Below, piece by piece: positions 7,699 through 14,944 of a stretch of 36,044 nucleotides of DNA (position 1 is the stretch's first letter; every line of letters starts with the position of its first letter). The position numbers were made by a program, and so were the translations under genes. The stretch is from a bacterium UBP1_UBA4783. GTDB lineage: Bacteria > Krumholzibacteriota > Krumholzibacteriia > Krumholzibacteriales > Krumholzibacteriaceae. The notes beneath the pieces were generated by a model. That model had not been told where the DNA came from. It searched no databases and saw nothing but the letters and a program-made list of their open reading frames with translations. The stretch is from positions 71,876 to 107,919 of the forward strand of contig DHHB01000040.1 in assembly GCA_002403075.1 (NCBI GenBank), written 5' to 3'.

Positions 7699-8433
7699 AT
7701 GAACGCGAGATCGACCTTCGCGGCCGTTCTCGCCGCGGCGATATTCGTATCGGGAACCTCATTCGCGGGGGATGCTGCCATGAAGCTGAAATACCTCGGC
7801 CACGCGGCGTTCGAGCTCACGACGGCCGCCGGCGCGAAGATCGTCTTCGATCCCTATACCGCCGGCGCATTCGAGACGCTCGCGTGCGACGCCATCCGGG
7901 GCGATTTCGACGTCGCGATAACGAGCCACGATCACGCGGACCATACGTGCGAGGAGGTCCTCGCGCGGTCGAAGAACAAGGTGTCGAAGGCGGGGAAGGC
8001 GACCTTCGGCGTCGTCGTCGTCGAATCGTTCGCGACCTTCCATGACGACGCGAAGGGGAAGAAGCGGGGCGCGAACCTCGTCTCGATCGTCGAGGCCGAC
8101 GGCTTCCGCGTGGCGCATCTCGGAGATCTCGGCCATCCGATCACGGCGAAGGAGCTGCCGAAGCTCGTCGGCGTCGACGTCATGATGATACCGGTCGGCG
8201 GCTATTACACGATCGACGCCGCCGCGGCGGCCGCCATCGTGAAAGAGTTCGCGCCGAAGATCGTCGTGCCGATGCATTACAAGACGTCGAAGGTCGATTT
8301 CCCGATCGCCCCGGTCGATTCGTTCACGAAGCTCATGAAGACCGTCGAGAAGGCGGGCGCGAGCGAGATCGTATTGACGAAGGAGAAACTGCCGGCACGA
8401 ACGACGGTCGTCGTTCTCGATCCGGCCAACTAG
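7699..8433 (+). CDS. Exported metallo-beta-lactamase-fold hydrolase (UPF0173/UlaG-like)
   Basis: A 244-aa protein with a signal peptide at about 1-24 (MNARSTFAAVLAAAIFVSGT, then SFAG). The MBL-fold core opens with LKYLGHAAFEL. The metal motif HDHADH is at 77-82, GDLGH follows, and a late MHYK supplies a further histidine. This arrangement matches the UlaG/YtkL-like branch of Zn-dependent hydrolases. The start at 7699 is preferred over an in-frame ATG at 7636: GGGAGG sits at 7688-7693, and the upstream ATG lies inside the rpmA terminator. Fumarase follows 33 bases later. Periplasmic location is inferred; the substrate is unknown. Confidence 0.88.
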   Translation: MNARSTFAAVLAAAIFVSGTSFAGDAAMKLKYLGHAAFELTTAAGAKIVFDPYTAGAFETLACDAIRGDFDVAITSHDHADHTCEEVLARSKNKVSKAGKATFGVVVVESFATFHDDAKGKKRGANLVSIVEADGFRVAHLGDLGHPITAKELPKLVGVDVMMIPVGGYYTIDAAAAAAIVKEFAPKIVVPMHYKTSKVDFPIAPVDSFTKLMKTVEKAGASEIVLTKEKLPARTTVVVLDPAN

Positions 8434-8466
8434 TCGCCGATGGCTTTGCGGCAAGAGAGGTTGAAC

Positions 8467-9522
8467 ATGGCGAACGCGAAACGGAAGAAGGTTCGGACCG
8501 GCCGCGCGAAGAAAACGGCGCCGGCGAAAGGCGCGGCGAAGAGGCGTCCCGCGAAGAAGGCTCGAAAGCCGAAGCGCGCGGCGCGCTCTTCCGCCGAGGC
8601 GAAGCGGGCGGGCGCGGCGAAGACCGCGCGAAAAGCGGCGCCCCGCCGGCCGGCGGCGAAACCCGCGGCCGTCTCCCCGGCGCTCAAGGTCATCGACGCG
8701 AAGAGGATCGCGGACGTCGTCGCGATGCTCTCGATGGAGGCCAACTTCGATCTCTGCGGGGACGTCGAGAAGGCCATCGAGCGCGGGCTCGGCCTCGAGG
8801 AATCGCCGGTCGGCAAGGAGATCATCGGCCAGATCCTCGAAAACGCGGCGATCGCCCGCGCGGAGCGCATGCCGATCTGTCAGGACACGGGGCTCGCGAT
8901 CGTGTTCGTCGAGCTCGGGCAGGACGTGCACGTCCGCGGCGGCCTCGAGGAGGCGATCAACGAAGGCGTGCGACGCGGCTACACGGAGGGGTATCTGCGC
9001 AAATCGGTCCTCGGCGATCCCCTTCGCCGCGTCAACACGAAGGACAACACCCCCGCCGTCATACACGCGCGCGTCGTGCCGGGGCGCACGCTCCGTCTCT
9101 GGGTTGTTCCGAAGGGGGGCGGAAGCGAAAATAAAAGCAGGATCGCGATGCTCAAGCCCGCCGACGGCGTCGAGGGCGTGAAGAAGTTCGTGCTCGAGGC
9201 CGTGAAGATCGCCTCGGCCGATCCGTGCCCGCCGATTATCGTCGGCGTCGGCGTGGGCGGCTCCTTCGAGCAGTGCGCCATGAACGCGAAGCGCGCGCTG
9301 CTGCGCGAGGTCGGGAGCGTTCATCCCGATCCCTTCTACGCGGATCTCGAGAGGGAACTCTACCGGAAGGTGAACGATCTCGGCATCGGCCCCCAGGGGC
9401 TCGGCGGCCGGATCACCGCGCTCGCCGTTCATATCGAGGCGGCGCCGTGCCACATCGCGTCGCTCCCCGTCGCGGTGAACATGAACTGCCACGCCGCTCG
9501 CCACAAGATGGCCGAGCTCTAG
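8467..9522 (+). CDS. fumA: Class I fumarate hydratase, alpha subunit, with basic N-terminal tail
   Basis: A 351-aa protein. Residues about 74-351 are the alpha (N-terminal) half of two-subunit, 4Fe-4S class I fumarase, which hydrates fumarate to malate in the TCA cycle. Likely cluster cysteines are in PICQDTG (Cys138), ADPCPPIIVGVGVGGSF and VNMNCHAARH. Residues 1-73 are an extension made almost only of Lys, Arg, Ala and Pro (for example AKKTAPAKGAAKRRPAKKAR), like a histone H1 or AlgP tail, and family members normally lack it. The ATG at 8467 has AGAGG at 8456-8460, and no better internal start was found. The beta subunit follows immediately. The symbol is used in the two-subunit sense. Confidence 0.92.
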   Translation: MANAKRKKVRTGRAKKTAPAKGAAKRRPAKKARKPKRAARSSAEAKRAGAAKTARKAAPRRPAAKPAAVSPALKVIDAKRIADVVAMLSMEANFDLCGDVEKAIERGLGLEESPVGKEIIGQILENAAIARAERMPICQDTGLAIVFVELGQDVHVRGGLEEAINEGVRRGYTEGYLRKSVLGDPLRRVNTKDNTPAVIHARVVPGRTLRLWVVPKGGGSENKSRIAMLKPADGVEGVKKFVLEAVKIASADPCPPIIVGVGVGGSFEQCAMNAKRALLREVGSVHPDPFYADLERELYRKVNDLGIGPQGLGGRITALAVHIEAAPCHIASLPVAVNMNCHAARHKMAEL

Positions 9523-9536
9523 GAGGAAGAGAGACC

Positions 9537-10088
9537 ATGGCGGAATATTCGATGAAGACGCCGCTCCGGCCCGAGGATGTGGACCGGCTCCGCGCCGGCG
9601 ACGCGGTGAAGCTCACGGGCGACATCTACACGGCCCGCGACGCCGCGCACAAACGGCTCGTCGATCTCATCAAGGACGGCAAGACGCTCCCGATGCCGCT
9701 CGAGGGACAGGTCATCTACTACGTCGGCCCGTCGCCGACCCCGCCGGGAAAGCCGATCGGCTCGGCCGGTCCCACGACGAGCGGCCGCATGGATCCCTAC
9801 GCGCCGATCCTCATCGAGCGGGGGCTTCGCGGCATGATCGGCAAGGGGGAACGCTCCGCAGGAGTCGTCGAGGCGATGCAGAAGCACGGCTGCGTGTATT
9901 TCGCCGCCACGGGGGGCGCCGCGGCGCTCCTCTCGAAGCGCATCGTCGCCGCCGAGGTCATCGCCTACCCCGAGCTCGGCGCGGAGTCGATCTCGCGGCT
10001 TCGGGTCGAGAACTTCCCCGTGATCGTCGCGCAGGACCGGTACGGCGGCAACATCTACCGCGACGGCCAAAAGCAGTACGCACGATGA
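9537..10088 (+). CDS. fumB: Class I fumarate hydratase, beta subunit
   Basis: A 183-aa protein matching the C-terminal (beta) half of class I fumarase or L(+)-tartrate dehydratase. Typical segments are GDIYTARDAAHKR (28-40), PSPTPPGKPIGSAGPTTSGR (65-84, with MD following), ATGGAAALL and YPELGAESI. The alpha subunit ends 14 bases upstream. AGGAGG at 9521-9526, starting in the last base of the alpha stop codon, serves the ATG at 9537. Its stop overlaps the kdsB start in ATGA. Fumarase is favoured over tartrate dehydratase by gene context and by the general housekeeping nature of the region, but the two are hard to tell apart by sequence alone. Confidence 0.92.
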   Translation: MAEYSMKTPLRPEDVDRLRAGDAVKLTGDIYTARDAAHKRLVDLIKDGKTLPMPLEGQVIYYVGPSPTPPGKPIGSAGPTTSGRMDPYAPILIERGLRGMIGKGERSAGVVEAMQKHGCVYFAATGGAAALLSKRIVAAEVIAYPELGAESISRLRVENFPVIVAQDRYGGNIYRDGQKQYAR

Positions 10089-10954
10089 GCAGAAGGCGGG
10101 AATCGAGCAGGGAAACGCGCCGACCGCCCGCGGCGGGTCGGCCGCCGCAGACGGCCGATCGCGCGCTCGTGGTCATTCCGGCGCGCTACGGCTCCACGCG
10201 GTTCGCCGGCAAGCCGCTGGCCGTCATCCGGGGCGTGCCGATGATCGTGCACGTCTTCCGCCGCGCGTCGAAGATACGCAACGCCGACGCCGTCATCGTG
10301 GCGACCGACGACCCGCGCATCAAGGCGATCGTCGACGACGCGGGCGGCACCGCGATCATGACCTCCTCCGAGCACACGACCGGAACGTCCCGCGTCCGCG
10401 AAGCCGCGGCGAAGTTCACCCACGGCATCGTGGTGAACGTTCAGGGGGACGAGCCGCTTCTGCCGGCGGGCGCGGTCGAGAGGCTCATCGACGCGATGCG
10501 CGAGGACCGGAGCCTCATGATGGGAACGCTCGCCGCGCCGCTCGAGGATCCCGCGGAGTTCGCCCGGCCCGACGTCGTGAAGGTCGTCTGCGACCGGGAC
10601 GGAAACGCCCTGTATTTCTCCCGCTCGCCGATTCCGTATCCCGGTTTCGCGCCGGGCGCGCCCGATGCGCGGAATTCGGCCGCGGACGGCGTTGCGGCCG
10701 TCGCCGGAAAGGGCCTCCTGCGGCATCTCGGCGTGTACGCCTTCCGGCGGGAGCTCCTCATGCTGTGGAGGCGTTTGCCGCAAGGCCCCCTCGAGCGGCT
10801 CGAATCGCTCGAACAGCTTCGCGCCCTCGAGAGCGGATACCGCATCCGGGTGGTCGTGTGCCGCACGGACGCGATCGGCGTCGACCGGCCCGAGGACCTG
10901 AAAAAGGTCGAACAGGCGCTCCGTTCGCGGCCGGCCGCCCGGCGCGCGCGGTAG
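10085..10954 (+). CDS. kdsB: 3-deoxy-manno-octulosonate cytidylyltransferase (CMP-KDO synthetase)
   Basis: A 289-aa protein that activates KDO with CTP to CMP-KDO for LPS inner-core assembly in the cytoplasm. The nucleotide-binding start VVIPARYGSTRFAGKPL is at about 29-45. VATDDPRI, NVQGDEPLL (Mg/CTP-binding Asp), YFSRSPIPYP, LLRHLGVYAFRRE and GVDRPEDLKKVE complete the family pattern. A basic leader of about 25 residues (RRRESSRETRRPPAAGR) precedes the domain and may be disordered. The ATG overlaps the fumarase beta stop (ATGA, 10085-10088), suggesting translational coupling. The CTP source, pyrG, is the next gene but has a separate promoter. Confidence 0.96.
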   Translation: MSRRRESSRETRRPPAAGRPPQTADRALVVIPARYGSTRFAGKPLAVIRGVPMIVHVFRRASKIRNADAVIVATDDPRIKAIVDDAGGTAIMTSSEHTTGTSRVREAAAKFTHGIVVNVQGDEPLLPAGAVERLIDAMREDRSLMMGTLAAPLEDPAEFARPDVVKVVCDRDGNALYFSRSPIPYPGFAPGAPDARNSAADGVAAVAGKGLLRHLGVYAFRRELLMLWRRLPQGPLERLESLEQLRALESGYRIRVVVCRTDAIGVDRPEDLKKVEQALRSRPAARRAR

Positions 10955-10971
10955 CGTCCGGCGGCGCCCGA

Positions 10972-10988
10972 TTTTTTCCTCGAAAAAA
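10972..10988 (+). repeat. A/T-tract inverted repeat just upstream of the pyrG -35 box
   Basis: TTTTTTC and GAAAAAA flank a CTC centre, a perfect 7-bp hyphenated palindrome of 17 bases ending one base before the -35 hexamer. It may serve as an UP-like element. Its first arm could also act as a T-run for transcripts leaving kdsB, although the upstream stem is not clean. Confidence 0.5.
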
Positions 10989-10989
10989 G

Positions 10990-11018
10990 TTGAAAAAGGA
11001 TTCCCGACCCGCTAGAGT
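10990..11018 (+). promoter_or_regulatory. Sigma70-type promoter of pyrG-kdsA-kdsD
   Basis: TTGAAA (10990-10995), exactly 17 bp, then TAGAGT (11013-11018). It lies about 55 bases upstream of the pyrG start and directly after an A/T-tract inverted repeat. Confidence 0.55.
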
Positions 11019-11073
11019 GTGGCGCGGTGTTCCGGACAAGCAGCTGTCGCGCGAAACTACTCCCGAGGTCGGC

Positions 11074-12735
11074 GTGGGCGAGAAGACGAAATATATCTTC
11101 GTGACGGGCGGGGTGGTGTCGTCTCTCGGAAAAGGCATCGCCAGCTCCTCGATCGGGCTCCTCCTCAAACAGCGCGGCCTGCGCGTCGTCCTCCAGAAGT
11201 TCGATCCCTACCTCAACGTCGATCCCGGAACGATGAGCCCGTTCCAGCACGGCGAAGTCTACGTGACCGACGACGGCGCCGAAACGGATCTCGATCTCGG
11301 GCACTACGAGCGGTTCATCGACCGGAGCCTGAGCCAGCGCTCGAACGTGACGACCGGCCAGATCTACGAAGCCGTCATCAACCGCGAGCGGGAGGGCGGA
11401 TACCTCGGACGGACCGTGCAGGTCGTCCCGCACGTCACGAACGAGATCAAGGCCCGCATCCGCCAAGCGGCGGAGAACGGCGACGACGTCGACGTCGTCA
11501 TCACCGAGATCGGCGGCACGACGGGAGACATCGAAGGGCTGCCGTTCCTCGAGGCGATCCGCCAGTTCCGGCTCGACGTGGGCCGCGAGAACTGTCTGTA
11601 CGTGCACCTCACGCTCGTGCCCTACATCAAGGCGGCGCGCGAGCTCAAAACGAAGCCGACGCAGCACAGCGTGAAGCAGCTCCTGTCGATCGGCATCCAG
11701 CCGAATATCCTCATCTGCCGCACCGAGCGGCCGCTCTCGCACGACATCAGAGGCAAGATCGCGCTCTTCTGCAACGTCGCCGAACGCGAGGTGATCGAGG
11801 CCCGCGACGTGCCCTCGATCTATCAGGTGCCGCTCATCTTCCACAAGGAAGGGCTCGACGACATCGTCTGCGAAAAGCTCGGGCTCTCCTGCCCGCCTCC
11901 CGATATCGGCGAATGGGAGCGGATGGTCGAGAGGATCTACTCGATGACCGAGAGCGTCGAGATCGCGATGTGCGGCAAGTACGTGCACCTGCACGACGCC
12001 TACAAGAGCATCGTCGAGTCCTTCACGCACGCCGGCGTCGCGAACGGCGTCGAGGTGAGGATCAAGTGGGTCGACACGGAAAAGATCGAGACCGAGGGGG
12101 CCGAAGCGCACCTCGCCGGCGTGCACGGCGTCCTCGTGCCGGGCGGCTTCGGCGACCGGGGCATCGAGGGGAAGATCGCGGCGATACGGTACGCGCGGGA
12201 GAACCGCGTCCCGTTCCTCGGGATATGTCTCGGCCTGCAGGTCGCCGTCGTCGAGTTCGCCCGCAACGTCTGCGCGCTCGCGGGCGCGAACAGCTCCGAG
12301 TTCGACCGGGACACGCCGCACCCGGTGATCGATCTCATGCTCGAGCAGCGAAGCCGCACCATGATGGGCGGCACGATGCGCCTCGGCGCCTATCCGTGCC
12401 GCATCGTCGAGGGATCGCTCGCGCACCGTCTCTACGGAGCGCTCGACATTTCCGAGCGCCACCGCCACCGCTTCGAGGTCAACAACGCCTACCGCAAGGC
12501 CCTCGCCGACGCGGGGCTCGCGATCTCGGGCACCTCTCCGGACGGCGAGCTCGTCGAAATGATCGAGCTTCCCGGCCATCCCTGCTTCATCGGCTGCCAG
12601 TTCCACCCCGAGCTCAAGTCGAGGCCGAACCGCGCGCACCCGCTCTTCAGGGGTCTCGTCGGGGCCGCGAGGGACTACAAACGCGAGCACGCCGATTGCG
12701 AGAGCGCCCCCGCCGCCGCGAGCGGGGACGACTGA
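11074..12735 (+). CDS. pyrG: CTP synthase (glutamine-hydrolysing)
   Basis: A 553-aa enzyme that aminates UTP to CTP using ATP and glutamine. The synthetase domain opens with KYIFVTGGVVSSLGKGIASS (residues 6-25), and FDPYLNVDPGTMSPFQHGEV and VITEIGGTTGDIEGLPFLEA-type motifs follow. The class I glutamine amidotransferase domain carries PGGFGDRG, the nucleophile Cys in GICLGLQ and the His-Glu pair in QFHPELKSRP. Length is close to the usual ~545. The GTG at 11074 is chosen because GAGG lies at 11065-11068 and the protein then begins directly with the conserved domain. It stands between kdsB and kdsA and supplies the CTP used by KdsB. Confidence 0.97.
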   Translation: MGEKTKYIFVTGGVVSSLGKGIASSSIGLLLKQRGLRVVLQKFDPYLNVDPGTMSPFQHGEVYVTDDGAETDLDLGHYERFIDRSLSQRSNVTTGQIYEAVINREREGGYLGRTVQVVPHVTNEIKARIRQAAENGDDVDVVITEIGGTTGDIEGLPFLEAIRQFRLDVGRENCLYVHLTLVPYIKAARELKTKPTQHSVKQLLSIGIQPNILICRTERPLSHDIRGKIALFCNVAEREVIEARDVPSIYQVPLIFHKEGLDDIVCEKLGLSCPPPDIGEWERMVERIYSMTESVEIAMCGKYVHLHDAYKSIVESFTHAGVANGVEVRIKWVDTEKIETEGAEAHLAGVHGVLVPGGFGDRGIEGKIAAIRYARENRVPFLGICLGLQVAVVEFARNVCALAGANSSEFDRDTPHPVIDLMLEQRSRTMMGGTMRLGAYPCRIVEGSLAHRLYGALDISERHRHRFEVNNAYRKALADAGLAISGTSPDGELVEMIELPGHPCFIGCQFHPELKSRPNRAHPLFRGLVGAARDYKREHADCESAPAAASGDD

Positions 12736-12745
12736 GGGAGGCGCG

Positions 12746-13573
12746 ATGGAGGAGCTTCGCATCGGCGGACGCGCGGTCGCACCGCGGGAGACGCCCATAC
12801 TCATCGCCGGACCGTGCGTGCTCGAGCGGCTGGAGGACGCGCTGCGCGTCGCCGGCGAATGCGCCGAGGCGGCCGCGCGGGAAGGCTTTTTCTACGTCTT
12901 CAAGTCGAGCTATCTCAAGGACAACCGCTCGTCCCTCGATTCGTACGCGGGACCCGGCCTCGAGAAGGGGCTCGAGATGCTCGCGGCGATCGGCGCGAAG
13001 ACGGGCGCGCCGCTCCTCACCGACGTTCACTGCCGCGAGGAGGTTCCGCGGGCCGCGGACGTCGTCGACGTGATCCAGATCCCCGCCTTTCTCGTCAGGC
13101 AGACGCGGCTCGTCGCAGCGGCGGCGGGGACCGGCAAGGTCGTGAACCTCAAGAAGAGCCAGATGCTCTCCCCCGAGGAGATGGGGAACGCGGTCGAAAA
13201 GGCCCGCGCGTCCGGGGCCGGCGGCGTCATGATCACCGAGCGCGGCACGGCGTTCGGATACAACAACCTCGTCGTCGATTTCACCTCGTTCCCGCGCATG
13301 CGCCGTTTCGGCGCGCCGCTCATCTTCGACGCGACCCATTCGCTGCAGCTCCCCGGCGGCCTCGGGACGAAGTCGGGCGGACGCCCCGAGTACGTCTCGA
13401 CGCTCGCCAGGGCGGCTGCCGCCGCCGGATGCGACGGGATTTTCATCGAGACCCATTTCGCCCCTCTCGAGTGCCGGTGCGACGCCGAGGCGATGCTCCC
13501 CCTCGACCGGCTCGCGCGTCTGCTCGGGGAACTCGGGAGCATCTTCCGGCTCGCGAGGGGGTTCGGCGCCTGA
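12746..13573 (+). CDS. kdsA: 3-deoxy-8-phosphooctulonate synthase
   Basis: A 275-aa TIM-barrel enzyme condensing phosphoenolpyruvate and arabinose 5-phosphate to KDO 8-phosphate. It contains LIAGPCVLE (Cys24), FKSSYLKDNRSS, TDVHC, IQIPAFLVRQT, NLKKSQMLSPEEM, FDATHSLQLPGG and IETHF. Cys24 in the AGPC motif is the residue that marks metal-dependent (Aquifex-type, class II) enzymes; E. coli has Asn there, so metal dependence is likely. It starts ten bases after pyrG with GGGAGG before the ATG. Its substrate is made by KdsD, encoded next. Confidence 0.97.
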   Translation: MEELRIGGRAVAPRETPILIAGPCVLERLEDALRVAGECAEAAAREGFFYVFKSSYLKDNRSSLDSYAGPGLEKGLEMLAAIGAKTGAPLLTDVHCREEVPRAADVVDVIQIPAFLVRQTRLVAAAAGTGKVVNLKKSQMLSPEEMGNAVEKARASGAGGVMITERGTAFGYNNLVVDFTSFPRMRRFGAPLIFDATHSLQLPGGLGTKSGGRPEYVSTLARAAAAAGCDGIFIETHFAPLECRCDAEAMLPLDRLARLLGELGSIFRLARGFGA

Positions 13574-13674
13574 TCCGCGCGCGGCGGCGGACGGCCGCGG
13601 GATCGATACATCGTTTGCGTTGCGCGGAGCGAATCCGCCATGTTTGATAGACGCTTCCCGAAAAGAGCGACGAC

Positions 13675-14715
13675 ATGACGAACGAAACGAAACACACCCG
13701 GGGCGGCGCGGAGCCGGGCGGAAGCGCGGCGCCGCGAAAACCCCAGGACGTCGAGGAGATGGGGCGCGAGGTGATCGCGGCCGAGATCGCCGGTTTGCAG
13801 GAGCTGCGCCGCTCGATCGGGCCGGATTTCCGGCGCGCCGTCGCGCTGCTCCTCGAGTGCAGCGGCAAGGCGATCGTATGCGGCATCGGCAAGTCGGGGA
13901 TCGCCGCACGCAAGATCGCGGCGACGCTGAGCAGCACCGGCACCCCCGCCGTGTACCTCCATCCGGGCGACGCCGCGCACGGCGACATGGGGATGATCGG
14001 GAAGGACGACGTCTTCATCGCCGTGAGCAAGAGCGGCACGAACGACGAGCTCACCAAACTCATACCGTATCTCAAGGCGATGAAGGTCAAGATGATCGCC
14101 GTCACCGCGTCTCCGGATTCGCCGCTCGCGGCCGAGAGCGACATCGTGCTCCAGACGCTCGCGACGAAGGAAGCCTGCCCGATGGACATCGTGCCGACGA
14201 CGAGCACGACGGCGGCGACGGTGCTCGGCGACGCGCTGGCCGTCGCCGCGCTCCGGAGCCGGAACTTCGGCCGCGACGATTTCGCGCGGCTGCATCCGAG
14301 CGGGGTTCTCGGCAAGCGGCTGAGCCTCACCGTGGGGGAGCTCATGCACAAAGGGGCGGAGATGCCCGTCATCGGCACGGAGACGACGCTCCGCGAGGCG
14401 CTTTTCGAGATCGCGAACAAGCGCCTCGGCTGCACGGGGATCCTCGACGCGCAGGGGCGTCTCTCCGGCATCATCACCGACGGGGACCTCAAACGGATCC
14501 TCATACGGGACCCCTCGGCCCTCGACGCGAAGGCCGCCGCCGTGATGACGGCGAATCCGCGCACGGCGCACTCGGAGGCCCTCGCAGTCGACGCACTGTC
14601 TCAGATGGAGATGGACCCCCGCGGACCGGTGACCCAGCTCTTCGTCACCGACGACGCCGGCCGCCCCGTCGGCCTCATTCACATCCACGACATCCTCCGG
14701 GAAGGCCTGAAATAG
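13675..14715 (+). CDS. kdsD: Arabinose-5-phosphate isomerase (SIS plus two CBS domains)
   Basis: A 346-aa enzyme interconverting ribulose 5-phosphate and arabinose 5-phosphate, the first KDO step. The SIS domain spans about 40-190 (IVCGIGKSGIAARKIAATLS, HPGDAAHGDMGMI, VSKSGTNDEL), followed by TTSTTAATVLGDALAVA and RLHPSGVLGKRL. Two CBS motifs fill the C-terminal half (GIITDGDLKRIL, VGLIHIHDIL). The N-terminal ~20 residues are a Gly/Pro/Ala-rich extension. The ribosome site is weak, and an in-frame ATG at 13759 would remove that extension, so the start is uncertain. kdsC, which would remove the phosphate from KDO-8-P and often follows here, is missing. Confidence 0.94.
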   Translation: MTNETKHTRGGAEPGGSAAPRKPQDVEEMGREVIAAEIAGLQELRRSIGPDFRRAVALLLECSGKAIVCGIGKSGIAARKIAATLSSTGTPAVYLHPGDAAHGDMGMIGKDDVFIAVSKSGTNDELTKLIPYLKAMKVKMIAVTASPDSPLAAESDIVLQTLATKEACPMDIVPTTSTTAATVLGDALAVAALRSRNFGRDDFARLHPSGVLGKRLSLTVGELMHKGAEMPVIGTETTLREALFEIANKRLGCTGILDAQGRLSGIITDGDLKRILIRDPSALDAKAAAVMTANPRTAHSEALAVDALSQMEMDPRGPVTQLFVTDDAGRPVGLIHIHDILREGLK

Positions 14716-14830
14716 CCCCGGCGCGGCGCTCAAGCGGTTCACCGATAAAGAGTTGAGTGCCGTCCCCTACCCGGGCCGGCCTCGATCCCGCCCCGCGGCC
14801 CGCGCTTCCCCGTTATCCCTTGTAATTGCA

Positions 14831-14870
14831 AATGGTTCCGTATCGTTCCGCATTGTTCCGTATTGTTTCC
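14831..14870 (+). repeat. Four tandem 10-bp direct repeats upstream of a sigma54 promoter
   Basis: Consecutive 10-base units AATGGTTCCG, TATCGTTCCG, CATTGTTCCG and TATTGTTTCC. The first three share NATNGTTCCG and the fourth is degenerate. The period equals about one helical turn, so all copies face the same side of the DNA. The array ends five bases before the sigma54 -24 element. This suggests a cooperative regulator-binding site; the protein is unknown. A near-palindromic TTGTAATTGCAA (14820-14831) abuts it. Confidence 0.85.
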
Positions 14871-14875
14871 CGACA

Positions 14876-14892
14876 TTGGCACAAATGTTGCT
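14876..14892 (+). promoter_or_regulatory. Sigma54 (-24/-12) promoter of the acyltransferase-lptC-lptB-rpoN operon
   Basis: TTGGCACAAATGTTGCT matches the RpoN consensus TGGCAC-N5-TTGCW exactly, with GG (14878-14879) and GC (14890-14891) separated by the required ten bases. The expected transcript start is near 14903. The operon downstream includes rpoN, so the gene product would read its own promoter. Sequence match only; no expression data. Confidence 0.75.
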
Positions 14893-14920
14893 TGACGGAT
14901 TTTCAATTCGGTGATATATA
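14892..14920 (+). promoter_or_regulatory. Overlapping sigma70-type promoter
   Basis: TTGACG (14892-14897), a 17-bp spacer and TATATA (14915-14920), with TG at 14912-14913. Its first base is the last base of the sigma54 -12 element, so the two polymerase forms would compete for this DNA. The expected start is near 14927. Confidence 0.55.
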
Positions 14921-14944
14921 CCTCTTTGGATACTCATCAGAGCG

